A DNA stretch of 64,000 nucleotides from Bifidobacterium asteroides. Its GTDB lineage: Bacteria; Actinomycetota; Actinomycetes; Actinomycetales; Bifidobacteriaceae. A program made the position numbers and the translations under genes. Below the pieces are notes generated by a model. The model was not told the DNA's origin. It ran no database searches and was given only the letters and a program-made list of their open reading frames with translations. Location of the stretch: NCBI RefSeq assembly GCF_009683175.1, contig NZ_WKKW01000003.1:62001-126000 (forward strand), given 5' to 3'. Position 1 is the first letter of the stretch; each line of letters begins with the position of its first letter. Of the stretch, positions 7,821-17,005 are shown piece by piece.

Positions 7821-9557
7821 ATGTCAGCTAAGCCTGATGCCCGTGGAACCGAGGCGACCATCGCGCGCTCGGGCAAGCGCAAGTGGGGATATGACACCAA
7901 GCAGGTGGACGCCTTCCTGGAGCGGGCTCACTCGCTCTATGAGAGCCAGGACCCTGATCTGACCCAGGAGGAGATAGCCAACGCCTCCTTTGATCTGTGC
8001 AAGAACGGCTATATCATCACCCAGGTGGATGCTGCCCTTTCGCGGCTGGAGAGGGTGATTTCCGACAGGCAGACCAGCTTGGAGATAGCCCGGGTGGGCG
8101 TGGACGGTTGGACGACCAGAATGGTCAGTCTGCAATCAGAGCTGACCACTCATGCCGGCAGACCCTCAGGCAGTGTTTTCAAGCGCGGGGATCCCGGCAT
8201 GCCCTCATACGACTGCAAGCAGGTGGAGCGGCTGATCGAGCAGGTCCTCAACAAGACTTCTGACCAGCTCAACCTGCAGGAGGGACGGAAGACCGACTCA
8301 GGCAAGTCAAAGAACACCGACATCACGGCTGACCGTGTCTCCAACGTCATCTTCACCCAGCGGCGGGGGAACAAGGGCTATGACGAGCGCCAGGTGGACT
8401 TCTTCCTGGCCAAGGCCGTCGAGCTTCTCGAGCAGTTGGAGTCCTTTGCCAGGGTCAGCGAGAGGGCCAGGAGAGCCAGAGCCAATGCAACGGCGCCTGC
8501 TGCTGTTCCTGCGCAATCGCAGTTGCCGGTGCAGGACTCTTCAGCTTCGGGCGTTCAGCCGCTGATCGGACAGAGCCAGACACCTGCCTGGAGTATCCCC
8601 AATGCTTCCGCTGCCGCGAACGACCAGGGCAGTCAGGACGATTTCGCTCAACTGCACCAGGCAGAGCGTGCTATCTTCGAGGCGCCGGTCGCCAGCACGC
8701 AGACGACGCCTACAGCACAGACAGCGCAGCCCAACAGCTCGCTGAGCGCTCTGGCTTCGGCGGTCAACCAGCGGCTGGCCCAGGAAGGCGCGGGGGCTGC
8801 CCCAGTGTCATCGACAGCAGCAACTCCAGCCTCTTCGTCAGCCAGGTCGGCCTCCTCAGCAGGCATGAGCGGCGGAGCCCCCGTTGCCTCTGCCAATTCC
8901 ACCCCTGCCAATCCCCCTGTCTCCGGTCAGCAGGAATCAGTTATGCCCGCTTCCGTGCCGCCTGCGGCTGCACAGCCGGCCTCTGCGCCGACCAGCCACA
9001 ATCCTGTGGCTCCCGCTGCAGCGTCAGCGGCACCTGCGTCGGTTGCGCAATCCGCGCCTTTCAACCCGGTGATGCCTTCTTCGCCTTCGCCTGCACCACA
9101 GACTCCTGAGCCGACGGCATTTCAGCCGACCCCTTCGGCACCCGTAGCCTCCACTCCGCCTACTTCGGCCGGGAATGCTTTCGTCCCTTCGGCGACAAGG
9201 GCTGACACTGACGGCTCGTCTACGCCAGGATCCACCTCAATCATCTCCTCGCCCTTCGTCGATGGTCCTCTGGGCGCAGGCGGACCCCTGGGCAACTATG
9301 AGGAACCAGCACCTGCAGCGCCTGAGGTCCAGGAGCGTCCTTGGGCTGAGACAGCCGGAACCAGCACGGATACGCCCGACTGGGCCAAGCCCAGGTATTC
9401 ACAACAAAACACGCAGGGGAATAAGCAGGACCAGGACCCGGATTCCTACCTGGCTTCGCTGCTCAACCAGGATCTGCCCAAGATGGATCTGGACATCCCC
9501 GATATTTCTTTCCCGGCTTTCGGAGACGAGGGGGAGCAGGATAAAGGCAATCGATGA
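7821..9557 (+). CDS. DivIVA-repeat protein with long Pro/Ala-rich tail
   Basis: The protein has 578 residues; ATG at 7821 is preceded by AGGAGG 10 bases upstream. It carries four DivIVA N-terminal-type motifs of the form GYxxxQVDxxLxxx, at about residues 20-37 (GYDTKQVDAFLERA), 62-79 (GYIITQVDAALSRL), 128-145 (SYDCKQVERLIEQV) and 185-203 (GYDERQVDFFLAKA). From about 215 to 520 the chain is low-complexity Ala/Pro/Ser/Gln, and the C-terminus ends in a short conserved-looking block with DLPKMDLDIPDISFP. DivIVA proteins recognise curved membrane at poles and septa; a scaffold role is inferred. Its TGA overlaps the dxr ATG, so it is translationally coupled to isoprenoid synthesis. It is distinct from the canonical DivIVA at 28240. 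Confidence 0.75.
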   Translation: MSAKPDARGTEATIARSGKRKWGYDTKQVDAFLERAHSLYESQDPDLTQEEIANASFDLCKNGYIITQVDAALSRLERVISDRQTSLEIARVGVDGWTTRMVSLQSELTTHAGRPSGSVFKRGDPGMPSYDCKQVERLIEQVLNKTSDQLNLQEGRKTDSGKSKNTDITADRVSNVIFTQRRGNKGYDERQVDFFLAKAVELLEQLESFARVSERARRARANATAPAAVPAQSQLPVQDSSASGVQPLIGQSQTPAWSIPNASAAANDQGSQDDFAQLHQAERAIFEAPVASTQTTPTAQTAQPNSSLSALASAVNQRLAQEGAGAAPVSSTAATPASSSARSASSAGMSGGAPVASANSTPANPPVSGQQESVMPASVPPAAAQPASAPTSHNPVAPAAASAAPASVAQSAPFNPVMPSSPSPAPQTPEPTAFQPTPSAPVASTPPTSAGNAFVPSATRADTDGSSTPGSTSIISSPFVDGPLGAGGPLGNYEEPAPAAPEVQERPWAETAGTSTDTPDWAKPRYSQQNTQGNKQDQDPDSYLASLLNQDLPKMDLDIPDISFPAFGDEGEQDKGNR

Positions 9558-10837
9558 GTCATCAGACAACAATCAATACAGGTAGTGAAGATAGGCAGGG
9601 CGGTTTGTCAGTCGGGCGTGAGCGCACCTTGGCGGATTGGTCACCCAGGGAAGATGCAGACCAGTCTCGCAGTCTGGTCATCTTGGGATCCACGGGATCC
9701 ATCGGCACCCAGGCTCTGGATCTGATCAGTCGTCATAGGGATCGGTTCCAGGTTACCGGGTTGGCCGCTGGCGGGGCGCATGTCGAGCTCCTGGCCCGTC
9801 AGGCCCGCGATTTTGACGTGACCCGTCTGGCTCTGGCCGACAAGGCGCAGGTTCCAGCCCTGCAGCAGGCTCTCAAGGCCCTGGGATTGACCGGCATTCA
9901 GGTAGAGGCAGGCATGGAGGCGGTTCAGGCGCTGGCTGGTTCCGGCAGCGATCTGGTCCTCAATGGCATCACCGGATCAGTCGGTCTGCGTCCATCCATT
10001 GCGGCCCTGCAGGCCGGATCCCAGCTGGCTCTGGCCAACAAGGAGTCCGTGGTGGCCGGCGGCCATCTGCTCTTTGATGCCGAGGTAAGGCCGGGGCAGA
10101 TCAACCCGGTCGATTCCGAGCATTCGGCCATCTGGCAGTCCCTGCGTTCGGGGCAGCATGGAGAGGTGGCCCGTCTGGTGGTCACCGCCTCGGGAGGTCC
10201 CTTCCGGGGCTGGAGCCGCCAAGCCATGCGCGAGGTCACCCCTGAGCAGGCCCTGAACCATCCCACCTGGTCCATGGGTCCGGTGGTCACCATCAACTCC
10301 TCCACCATGGTCAACAAGGGTCTGGAGGTCATCGAGGCCAGCAGGCTCTTCAGGATCGAGCCCGAACGGATCACCGTGGTGGTCCACCCCCAGTCCGTGG
10401 TCCACTCCATGGTCCAGTTCCAGGATGGGGCCACCATAAGCCAGGCTTCGCCTCCTGACATGCGTCTGCCCATCGCCCTGGGCCTGTCGGCACCCGCCCG
10501 TCTTGACAATGTGGCTGCGGCCTGCGACTGGTCCAAGGCCAGCACCTGGACTTTCGAGCCCCTGGACGACGAGGCCTTCCCGGCGGTCAACCTGGCCAGG
10601 CGGGCTCTGGGCAGCTGCGAGCCCATGACTGCGGTCTTCAATGCCGCCAACGAGCAGGCGGTCAGGGCCTTCCTGGATCACCGGCTGCCCTACCTAAGCA
10701 TCGTCGAAACCATCCGTTCGGTCATGGATGCCATGGAAACGCATCTTCCGGGAACATTCACATCCGTGGAGGTAATGGAGCAAGTCGAGCATGAGGCACG
10801 TCAAAGGGCTGATGCTTTGATAGACATGACAGCGTGA
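9554..10837 (+). CDS. dxr: 1-deoxy-D-xylulose 5-phosphate reductoisomerase
   Basis: Converts 1-deoxyxylulose 5-phosphate to 2-C-methylerythritol 4-phosphate with NADPH (second step of the MEP isoprenoid pathway). Length 427 residues. The NADPH loop GSTGSIGTQ begins near residue 46, followed by [11 protein letters not shown], the metal/substrate segment [21 protein letters not shown] and [15 protein letters not shown]. The N-terminus has about 40 extra polar residues compared with many homologues. ATG overlaps the preceding stop (ATGA), and the gene overlaps ispG at its end. No rseP-type protease gene lies between dxr and ispG, unlike in many actinobacteria. Confidence 0.97.
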   Translation: MSHQTTINTGSEDRQGGLSVGRERTLADWSPREDADQSRSLVILGSTGSIGTQALDLISRHRDRFQVTGLAAGGAHVELLARQARDFDVTRLALADKAQVPALQQALKALGLTGIQVEAGMEAVQALAGSGSDLVLNGITGSVGLRPSIAALQAGSQLALANKESVVAGGHLLFDAEVRPGQINPVDSEHSAIWQSLRSGQHGEVARLVVTASGGPFRGWSRQAMREVTPEQALNHPTWSMGPVVTINSSTMVNKGLEVIEASRLFRIEPERITVVVHPQSVVHSMVQFQDGATISQASPPDMRLPIALGLSAPARLDNVAAACDWSKASTWTFEPLDDEAFPAVNLARRALGSCEPMTAVFNAANEQAVRAFLDHRLPYLSIVETIRSVMDAMETHLPGTFTSVEVMEQVEHEARQRADALIDMTA

Positions 10838-12063
10838 GTAGCATTCCCAAGACCGAACAGTCAACATCCTCCCAGGGGTTCCGCAAGACAGGCGAGCAGG
10901 CCATCAGCCAGACTCCGCTGCATCCTCGTCGCCGCTCCCGTCGGATCATGGTGGGGTCTGTGCCGGTCGGCGGGGGAGCCCCAATTTCGGTGCAGTCCAT
11001 GACCAACACGGTCACCGCTGACATCAACGCCACCCTGCAGCAGATCGCCGAGCTGGCCGCCGCAGGCTGCGATATCGTGCGGGTGGCCGTGCCCAGCCAG
11101 GACGATGCCGACGCGCTTCCCATCATTGCGAAGAAGTCGCCCATCCCGGTCATCGCCGACATCCACTTCCAGAGCAAGTACGTCTTCCAGGCCATCGATG
11201 CCGGCTGTGCAGCCGTCAGGGTCAACCCGGGCAACATCCGCAAGTTCGACCAGGTCGGCCCCGAGATCTGCAAGGCGGCCACCGACGCGGGCATCTCCCT
11301 GCGCATCGGCGTCAACGCCGGCAGCCTGGACAAGGACATCTACGCCCGCTACGGCGGCCCCACCCCCGAGGCCCTGGTCGCCTCGGCCCTGAAAGAGGCC
11401 CATATGTTCGAGGACGTGGGCTTTCACGACTTCAAGATCTCCGTCAAGCACCACGATCCCGTCACCACGGTCCAGACCTATAGGCTCCTGGCCTCCAAGG
11501 GCGACTGGCCCCTGCACCTGGGCGTGACCGAGGCCGGGCCCTCCTGGCAGGGGACCATCAAGTCCTGCCTGGCCTTCGGCGCGCTCCTGGCCGAAGGCAT
11601 CGGCGACACCATCAGGGTCTCCCTGTCCGCGCCGCCTGTGGAAGAGGTCAAGGTGGGCTGCAAGATTCTGGAATATCTGGGGTTGCGCCAGCGCCACTTC
11701 GACATCATCTCCTGCCCCTCCTGTGGCAGGGCCCAGGTGGACGTGATCGAGCTGGCCAAGGAGGTCACCGAGGGGCTCAAGGACATCACCGCCCCCATCC
11801 GGGTGGCTGTCATGGGCTGCATCGTCAACGGACCAGGCGAGGCCAGGGAGGCCGACCTGGGAGTGGCTTCGGGCAACGGCAAGGGTCAGATCATCATCAA
11901 GGGCAAGGTGGTGCAGACCGTGCCTGAGGACCAGATTGTCCCCACCCTGCTGGAACGGGCCAAGGAAATCGCTGCCCAGATGGATGCCAAGGCTGCGGCC
12001 GAGGGTGAAACCCTGCCGGAGGCAGGACCCATGGTGGTCCCGGTCACCGGCCGTGCCAGCTGA
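10834..12063 (+). CDS. ispG: 4-hydroxy-3-methylbut-2-enyl diphosphate synthase (flavodoxin/ferredoxin)
   Basis: Makes HMBPP from methylerythritol cyclodiphosphate (a late MEP pathway step) using a [4Fe-4S] cluster. Length 409 residues, GTG start overlapping the dxr stop by 4 bases. Seen: [17 protein letters not shown] substrate region, [18 protein letters not shown] and the cluster cysteines in SCPSCGR and [15 protein letters not shown]. The N-terminal 40 residues are a variable Ser/Thr/Gln-rich extension. It is coupled to dxr, so two MEP enzymes are co-expressed. Confidence 0.97.
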   Translation: MSSIPKTEQSTSSQGFRKTGEQAISQTPLHPRRRSRRIMVGSVPVGGGAPISVQSMTNTVTADINATLQQIAELAAAGCDIVRVAVPSQDDADALPIIAKKSPIPVIADIHFQSKYVFQAIDAGCAAVRVNPGNIRKFDQVGPEICKAATDAGISLRIGVNAGSLDKDIYARYGGPTPEALVASALKEAHMFEDVGFHDFKISVKHHDPVTTVQTYRLLASKGDWPLHLGVTEAGPSWQGTIKSCLAFGALLAEGIGDTIRVSLSAPPVEEVKVGCKILEYLGLRQRHFDIISCPSCGRAQVDVIELAKEVTEGLKDITAPIRVAVMGCIVNGPGEAREADLGVASGNGKGQIIIKGKVVQTVPEDQIVPTLLERAKEIAAQMDAKAAAEGETLPEAGPMVVPVTGRAS

Positions 12064-12095
12064 GGGCGTAAGCGCCATCCCCGCCACCGGCTACA

Positions 12096-13817
12096 ATGAC
12101 CGACGTGTCCCAAGAGGTTGAGCGTTCCCTCCCTGCAAGCGGGTGGAGCAGGGTCAGGCGGCTGATGACCAGCCTGCCCGTCTTCATCATCCTTATGGGT
12201 CTGCTGGCCTCTGTCTCCCACTTGACCGCCGTTCCCTGGAAATACGAACCGGTGGATCAGAATTTTCCCACCCTGACTCCGGACACCGCGGTCACCTTCG
12301 ACTGGCCTGCCGGGGTTGACAGGGATACCGTGGGGCAGTACCAGGTCGAATCCCGTCACCAGGAACTGAGCGTGGAAAGGCCCGCCACTGGGGAGCACCA
12401 GCGTATCCGGATTCTGATCCGCACCCCCAAGGGGGCTTCAGGGAATCGGCCGGCAGTGGTCTTCATGCATGGCGCCGGATATGGCACCTGCGACAACTCC
12501 TTCGGGGACGTGGCCCGGACCCTGGCCTCTGCCGGTTTCGTCACCGCCGTGCTGGACAAGCCGGTCTGGTCCACCACGGATGCCGACCGGGACTATCCTG
12601 CTTCGGCCAAGGCCTACGAGCAGGTTGCCAACCTGCTGCGCGACCGGGATGATGTGGATGCATCCAAGGTAGGCATCTATGCCACCAGCGAGAGCACCTG
12701 GATCGCCGCCATGCTGCTGACCATGGACCACCGGATCGCCTTCCAGATCCTGCTGAGCCCCATGGTCTATTCCCCGCGGCACGCCATGGGCTTCTTCGTG
12801 GCACAGGACTTCGCCATCGCCGGGGCCAACCAGGGCTACCAGTCGGTGGTCCGTCGGCTCTTCAGCACCGATGCCTCCCTCTTGGGTCTGAACAATCTGG
12901 ACATCGATCCCACCGACCGCTACACCTATGCCATTCCCACCCTGTTGGCCTACGGGGCCAAGGATGTGATGACCGCCCAGGTGGAGGGGGTGCAGCGCGT
13001 GCTGTCCCAGGCCCACGCCTCCGGCAACGAGAACGTCACGGTGCGTTCCTACCCGGTCTCCAACCATGTGCTGCGGCTGGGGGATGAGGCCCGGACCGGC
13101 ACGCCCCTGGCCGACCACTACCAGCAGGACATGATCGACTGGGCGGTGGGTCAGGTCCACGGCCTGCATCAGACCAGCCCCAGCGTGGGCGGGGCCACCA
13201 TCCACCAGTCCATAGCCGTGCCCACTGATCTGCGGGGGCGGCGCTCGCTGACCATCTATATGCTGGTCCTGCACCTGCTGACCCTGGTGCTTTTGCTGGC
13301 GGCCCTGGTCATGGCCCTGGTGGCCGGTCTGATGAAATTGTTCCGCCTGCGACGACGCAAGGAACCGGTCCTGGGCTTCAGCCATGGCTTCGGCGGCACC
13401 CTGGTCACCATCACCGGCACCACCCTGGCTACCCTGGTCCTTTTCGGAGCCGGTCTGGGTCAGGTCATCATGGCTGTGGTACGCCTGGGCTGGGGCGGTG
13501 TGCCCGATCAGGCCGGGGTCAGCTACTGGAGCTGGCCGGTCATCCAGGTGGTCTGCGCCCTGGTCATCTGGGCCTGGTCGCGCACCTTCGCCCGCATGGT
13601 CGAAGTCGCCTCCCTGAGGGGATTGGACCGGCTGCCCGACCAGGTGCGCACAAGCAAGGCCGGCGGCCCCAGTCTGCGCCAGCAGATGCGGAGCATGGAT
13701 CCCAGGCCTGTGCTGGCCTCCACCCGTTTTGGCGTTGCCCTCTTCGTCGTCACCACCCTGGCCATGTTCGGGGTCCTGCTGATCTTCGCCTTCTGGGGCC
13801 TGTTCATCTACCAATGA
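12096..13817 (+). CDS. Membrane-anchored alpha/beta hydrolase
   Basis: A 573-residue protein with a membrane segment at about 28-46, an external alpha/beta-hydrolase domain (about 100-365), and several further membrane helices in the C-terminal 200 residues. The oxyanion-region motif is VVFMHGAGYG. The likely nucleophile lies in GIYATSESTW, with candidate acid Asp in YGAKDVMTA and His in SNHVLRLGDEA. The elbow is not the classical GxSxG. Substrate unknown; an esterase or peptidase acting on exported or envelope compounds is inference. It sits between ispG and recO, 32 bases after ispG. Confidence 0.7.
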   Translation: MTDVSQEVERSLPASGWSRVRRLMTSLPVFIILMGLLASVSHLTAVPWKYEPVDQNFPTLTPDTAVTFDWPAGVDRDTVGQYQVESRHQELSVERPATGEHQRIRILIRTPKGASGNRPAVVFMHGAGYGTCDNSFGDVARTLASAGFVTAVLDKPVWSTTDADRDYPASAKAYEQVANLLRDRDDVDASKVGIYATSESTWIAAMLLTMDHRIAFQILLSPMVYSPRHAMGFFVAQDFAIAGANQGYQSVVRRLFSTDASLLGLNNLDIDPTDRYTYAIPTLLAYGAKDVMTAQVEGVQRVLSQAHASGNENVTVRSYPVSNHVLRLGDEARTGTPLADHYQQDMIDWAVGQVHGLHQTSPSVGGATIHQSIAVPTDLRGRRSLTIYMLVLHLLTLVLLLAALVMALVAGLMKLFRLRRRKEPVLGFSHGFGGTLVTITGTTLATLVLFGAGLGQVIMAVVRLGWGGVPDQAGVSYWSWPVIQVVCALVIWAWSRTFARMVEVASLRGLDRLPDQVRTSKAGGPSLRQQMRSMDPRPVLASTRFGVALFVVTTLAMFGVLLIFAFWGLFIYQ

Positions 13818-13832
13818 AAGGACGGGACCGTC

Positions 13833-14549
13833 GTGGCCATCTATCGTGACGAGGGCCTGGTCCTCAGAACGGTCAAACTGGGCGAGGCCGACCGGATCGT
13901 CACCATTCTGACCAGGGGGCACGGCAAGGTCAGGGCCGTGGCCAAGGGGGTACGACGGACCAAGTCCCGCTTCGGCGCACGGCTGGAGCCATTCATGCGT
14001 GACGATCTGCTCATCTCCCGCGGCCGCAACCTGGACATCGTCTCCCAGGCCGTCTGCATAGCCGCCTATGCGGATGCCATATGCGCCGACTATGACCTTT
14101 ACGCCAACGGGGGCGTCATGCTTGAGACAGCCGACAAGCTGGTGGTGGGTGAGCATGAGCCGGAGCAATACCGTCTGCTGGTCTCCGCCCTGGCCAGCCT
14201 GGCAGGTCACCGGCATGGACCCCGTGACATCGGCGCCTCCTACCTGCTGCGGTCTCTGGCGCTGGCGGGCTGGCGGCCCCGGTTGGATTCCTGCATCGTC
14301 TGCGGCCGGACCGACCAGCTGACCCACTTTTCAGTGCCCGGCGGCGGTGTGGTCTGCAGCCGGGATAGGCCCACCGACGCTGTGGCGGTGGATCCCGCCA
14401 CACTGGCACGCTTTCGGGCGCTGAGCAGCGGGGACTGGTCCAAGTTGGACGGCAGGGATTCAACCCCCCTCTGCGATGGTCTTGTCGAGAAATGGGGCGA
14501 ATATTACCTGGAGCGGCCCATCAGGTCCCTGCGGCTATTAGATTCTTGA
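13833..14549 (+). CDS. recO: DNA repair protein RecO
   Basis: Mediator of RecA loading in RecFOR recombination. Length 238 residues from GTG; the N-terminal OB-fold shows the family start YRDEGLVLRTVKLGEADRIVTILT, then GVRRTKSRFGARLEPF. The zinc-binding region has CIVCG but only one later cysteine (GGGVVCSRD), where CxxC is usual, so the site has three visible Cys. It starts 15 bases after the hydrolase and 3 bases before uppS; the recO-uppS pair is common in actinobacteria. Confidence 0.93.
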   Translation: MAIYRDEGLVLRTVKLGEADRIVTILTRGHGKVRAVAKGVRRTKSRFGARLEPFMRDDLLISRGRNLDIVSQAVCIAAYADAICADYDLYANGGVMLETADKLVVGEHEPEQYRLLVSALASLAGHRHGPRDIGASYLLRSLALAGWRPRLDSCIVCGRTDQLTHFSVPGGGVVCSRDRPTDAVAVDPATLARFRALSSGDWSKLDGRDSTPLCDGLVEKWGEYYLERPIRSLRLLDS

Positions 14550-14552
14550 AGC

Positions 14553-15347
14553 ATGAGCTTTGACCCCGTCGACTACACCTCCCTGGATGTGCCTGCAGCC
14601 CCCTTCTCCGATCCTGCTCGTATCCCGCACTTTCCCGAGGGCTCAGTCCCTCGGCACCTGGGAGTGATCATGGACGGCAATGGCCGTTGGGCAAAGCAGA
14701 GGGGCATGGAGCGCACCCAGGGTCACCGGGCCGCCGAGCCGGTGGTTTTCGACACCATAGCCGGGGCCATTGAGGCCGGGGTCCGATACCTGAGCCTGTA
14801 TACCTTCTCTACGGAGAATTGGAAGCGCTCGCCGGCTGAAGTCCACTTCCTGATGGGTTTCTCCCGGGACATCATCCACCGTCGTGTGGCCCAGATGGAC
14901 GACTGGGGAGTGCGCGTGCGCTGGGCGGGCCGTCGTCCTCGGCTTTGGAAGTCGGTCGTCGACGAGCTGGAGGCGGCCATGGAGCGAACCCGGCACAACA
15001 CCAGAATCGATGTGATCTTCTGCATCAATTACGGAGGCCGGGCTGAGCTGGCCGATGCAGCCACCGACATCGCCCGGGAGGTGGCGGCCGGGCGGATCAA
15101 GGGCTCCAAAGTTACCGAAAAGATGATCGCCCAGCACCTCTACAACCCCGACATACCGGACTGCGATCTGGTCCTTCGTACCTCGGGGGAGCAGCGCACC
15201 TCCAACTTCCTGCCCTGGCAGGCGGCCTATGCGGAGCTGGCCTTTGTGCCCGAGCTCTTCCCCGACTGCGGGCGCGACGTGCTATGGCGGGCCATCGACG
15301 ATTACATCCACCGGGACAGGCGCTTCGGCGGCGTGGACCAAGCCTAA
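14553..15347 (+). CDS. uppS: Isoprenyl transferase (undecaprenyl diphosphate synthase family)
   Basis: Condenses isopentenyl diphosphate to long cis-polyprenyl diphosphate, the lipid carrier precursor for wall synthesis. Length 264 residues. Catalytic region HLGVIMDGNGRWAKQRG with the metal-binding Asp of MDGNGRWA, then GHRAA, YLSLYTFSTENWKR, and the C-terminal DLVLRTSGEQRTSNFLPWQAAYAEL with the RTSGE..SNF motif. It uses the product of the MEP pathway encoded just upstream by dxr-ispG. Product chain length cannot be fixed from sequence. Confidence 0.96.
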   Translation: MSFDPVDYTSLDVPAAPFSDPARIPHFPEGSVPRHLGVIMDGNGRWAKQRGMERTQGHRAAEPVVFDTIAGAIEAGVRYLSLYTFSTENWKRSPAEVHFLMGFSRDIIHRRVAQMDDWGVRVRWAGRRPRLWKSVVDELEAAMERTRHNTRIDVIFCINYGGRAELADAATDIAREVAAGRIKGSKVTEKMIAQHLYNPDIPDCDLVLRTSGEQRTSNFLPWQAAYAELAFVPELFPDCGRDVLWRAIDDYIHRDRRFGGVDQA

Positions 15348-15449
15348 AGAAAACAAGACAACTCAATTTGTGAAGTTAGCCATAGTCGTCCAAATTTACA
15401 GGTCTGAACACTCTCGTAATGCCCTTGAAAGGTAGTCTGTGTCTTATCG

Positions 15450-15473
15450 CAGCGGAGCAAGCCAAATCCGCTG
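15450..15473 (+). other. Leader hairpin upstream of the amidohydrolase
   Basis: CAGCGGA (15450-15456) pairs with TCCGCTG (15467-15473) around a 10-base loop; two outer pairs, one of them G-T, can extend it. It lies 40 bases before the gene start, without a U-tract. Confidence 0.35.
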
Positions 15474-15513
15474 TGGCAATCAGGGCAGCAAACGAAGCGA
15501 AGGAGTGACAGGC

Positions 15514-16944
15514 GTGGACGACAAGCAACGCATCATGCAGATCATCGAAGATAAGTCACAGGAGTTCATCGAGGCCGCCGATCATATTTGGGGTACCCCC
15601 GAGACCCGGTTTGCCGTGAAGGAGTCGGTCCAGCAGCACTACAAGGTGCTGGAGCAGGAGGGCTTTGACATCGAAAAGGGCGTGGGCCATATGGACTACG
15701 CCTACGTGGCGACCTGGGGCTCGGGCCGTCCGGTGATCGGCATCACTGGCGAATACGACGCCCTGGGAGGCCTCAGCCAGGTGGCTGATCTGGGCGAGCA
15801 CAAGCCCTTGGTCGAAGGCGGCAACGGGCAAGGCTGCGGCCACAACATCCTGGGCATGGCCGCTGTAGCGGCAGGCGTGGGCATCAAGACCTTCATGCAG
15901 GAGAAGGGGCTCAAGGGGACCATCAAGGTCTTCGGCTGCCCGGCTGAGGAGTCGGGCTATGGCAAGGCCTTCATGGCCAGGGACGGGGTCTTCGACGGGC
16001 TGGACCTGGCCCTGTCCTGGCATCCCTCGGATGTGACCCAGGCCTGGGGCTCCTCCAGCCTGGCTGTCCTACAGGCCTACTTCGACTTCACCGGCGTGCC
16101 GGCACACGCGGCTGCGGCTCCCGAGCTGGGCCGGAGCGCCCTGGATGCCGCGGAGCTGATGAACGTGGGCGTGCAGTTCCTGCGCGAACACATGATCGAT
16201 GCGGCCCGTGTGCACTACGCCTTCATCGATGCAGGCGGCGAGTCGGCCAACGTGGTGCAGTCCCACGCCCGGCTCTACTACTTCGTGCGTGCTCCCAGGA
16301 TGGACCAGGCTCAGGATCTGTTCAAGCGTGTGGAGAAGATCGCCCAGGGTGCGGCCCTGATGACCGAGACCCAGGTCAAGGAGGAGTTCGATGCGGCCTG
16401 CTACAACTTCGTCCCCAACCATCCGCTGACCGAGGCCATAGACAGGAATCTGGACCTCGTCGGCCCCCTGCCCCTGGACCAGCAGGAGCTGGACTACGAA
16501 CGCCGCTACACCGACACGGTCCCCGAGGCCGGCAAGCAGCGGGTGCTCAGCCGTACCAAGGCCGCCTTCCCCGATCTTCCGGATGAGGAAGTCAGGAAGA
16601 TGGCCGAGTCCACCATGGCTCTGAAGAAGTATCCGCTGGCCTTCACGGATACGGCATCGGGGTCCACTGACGTCGGCGATGTCAGCTGGCAGACGCCCAC
16701 CGCCCAGTTCAGCGGCGGGTTCGAGCCCCAGGGCACCTCTGCTCACTCTTGGCAGTGGGCGGCCAACGGCAAGTCCTCGGTGGCCCACAAGGGCCTGCTG
16801 GCTGCGGGCAAGACCCTGGCTCTGACTGCCTACGATGCCTTTACCGACCCGGATCTGGTCAAGGCCGCCAAGGAGGACTTCGACAAGACCTTCGCCGGCC
16901 AGGAGTACAAGGTCGTCATCCCTGACGATGTGATGCCCCACTGA
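15514..16944 (+). CDS. M20 family amidohydrolase, AbgB-like
   Basis: A 476-residue metallo-amidohydrolase resembling p-aminobenzoyl-glutamate hydrolase subunit B. Zinc/active-site features of the M20D type: GITGEYDALGG, the cysteine-histidine motif GCGHNILG, and CPAEESGYGKAFMA; the lid domain includes GVPAHAAAAPELGRSALDAAELM. The GTG start follows AGGAG by 8 bases; longer in-frame readings lack a binding site. It is followed by an MFS transporter 61 bases downstream, suggesting import and cleavage of an acylated amino acid or folate breakdown product. No AbgA-like partner is present, so the substrate is open. Confidence 0.85.
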   Translation: MDDKQRIMQIIEDKSQEFIEAADHIWGTPETRFAVKESVQQHYKVLEQEGFDIEKGVGHMDYAYVATWGSGRPVIGITGEYDALGGLSQVADLGEHKPLVEGGNGQGCGHNILGMAAVAAGVGIKTFMQEKGLKGTIKVFGCPAEESGYGKAFMARDGVFDGLDLALSWHPSDVTQAWGSSSLAVLQAYFDFTGVPAHAAAAPELGRSALDAAELMNVGVQFLREHMIDAARVHYAFIDAGGESANVVQSHARLYYFVRAPRMDQAQDLFKRVEKIAQGAALMTETQVKEEFDAACYNFVPNHPLTEAIDRNLDLVGPLPLDQQELDYERRYTDTVPEAGKQRVLSRTKAAFPDLPDEEVRKMAESTMALKKYPLAFTDTASGSTDVGDVSWQTPTAQFSGGFEPQGTSAHSWQWAANGKSSVAHKGLLAAGKTLALTAYDAFTDPDLVKAAKEDFDKTFAGQEYKVVIPDDVMPH

Positions 16945-16957
16945 CCTACCTACTGTT

Positions 16958-16980
16958 CGGCTGCCGCCAGGCGGCAGCCG
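16958..16980. other. GC-rich hairpin between amidohydrolase and transporter
   Basis: A near-perfect inverted repeat: a 10-bp stem with a 3-base loop, 26 bases before the transporter start and without a T-tract. It could modulate distal gene expression or stabilise the upstream message. Confidence 0.5.
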
Positions 16981-17005
16981 GCTTCGACTGAAGGATGACA
17001 GACCA

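Noticed and set aside
10861-12087. Minus-strand open frame of 408 codons opposite ispG
   Set aside because: Shadow of ispG; composition is low in complexity and has no recognisable domain.
12438-14327. Long minus-strand open frame (629 codons) opposite the hydrolase and recO
   Set aside because: His/Gln/Gly-rich translation typical of an antisense shadow in GC-rich DNA; both plus-strand genes have clear family motifs.
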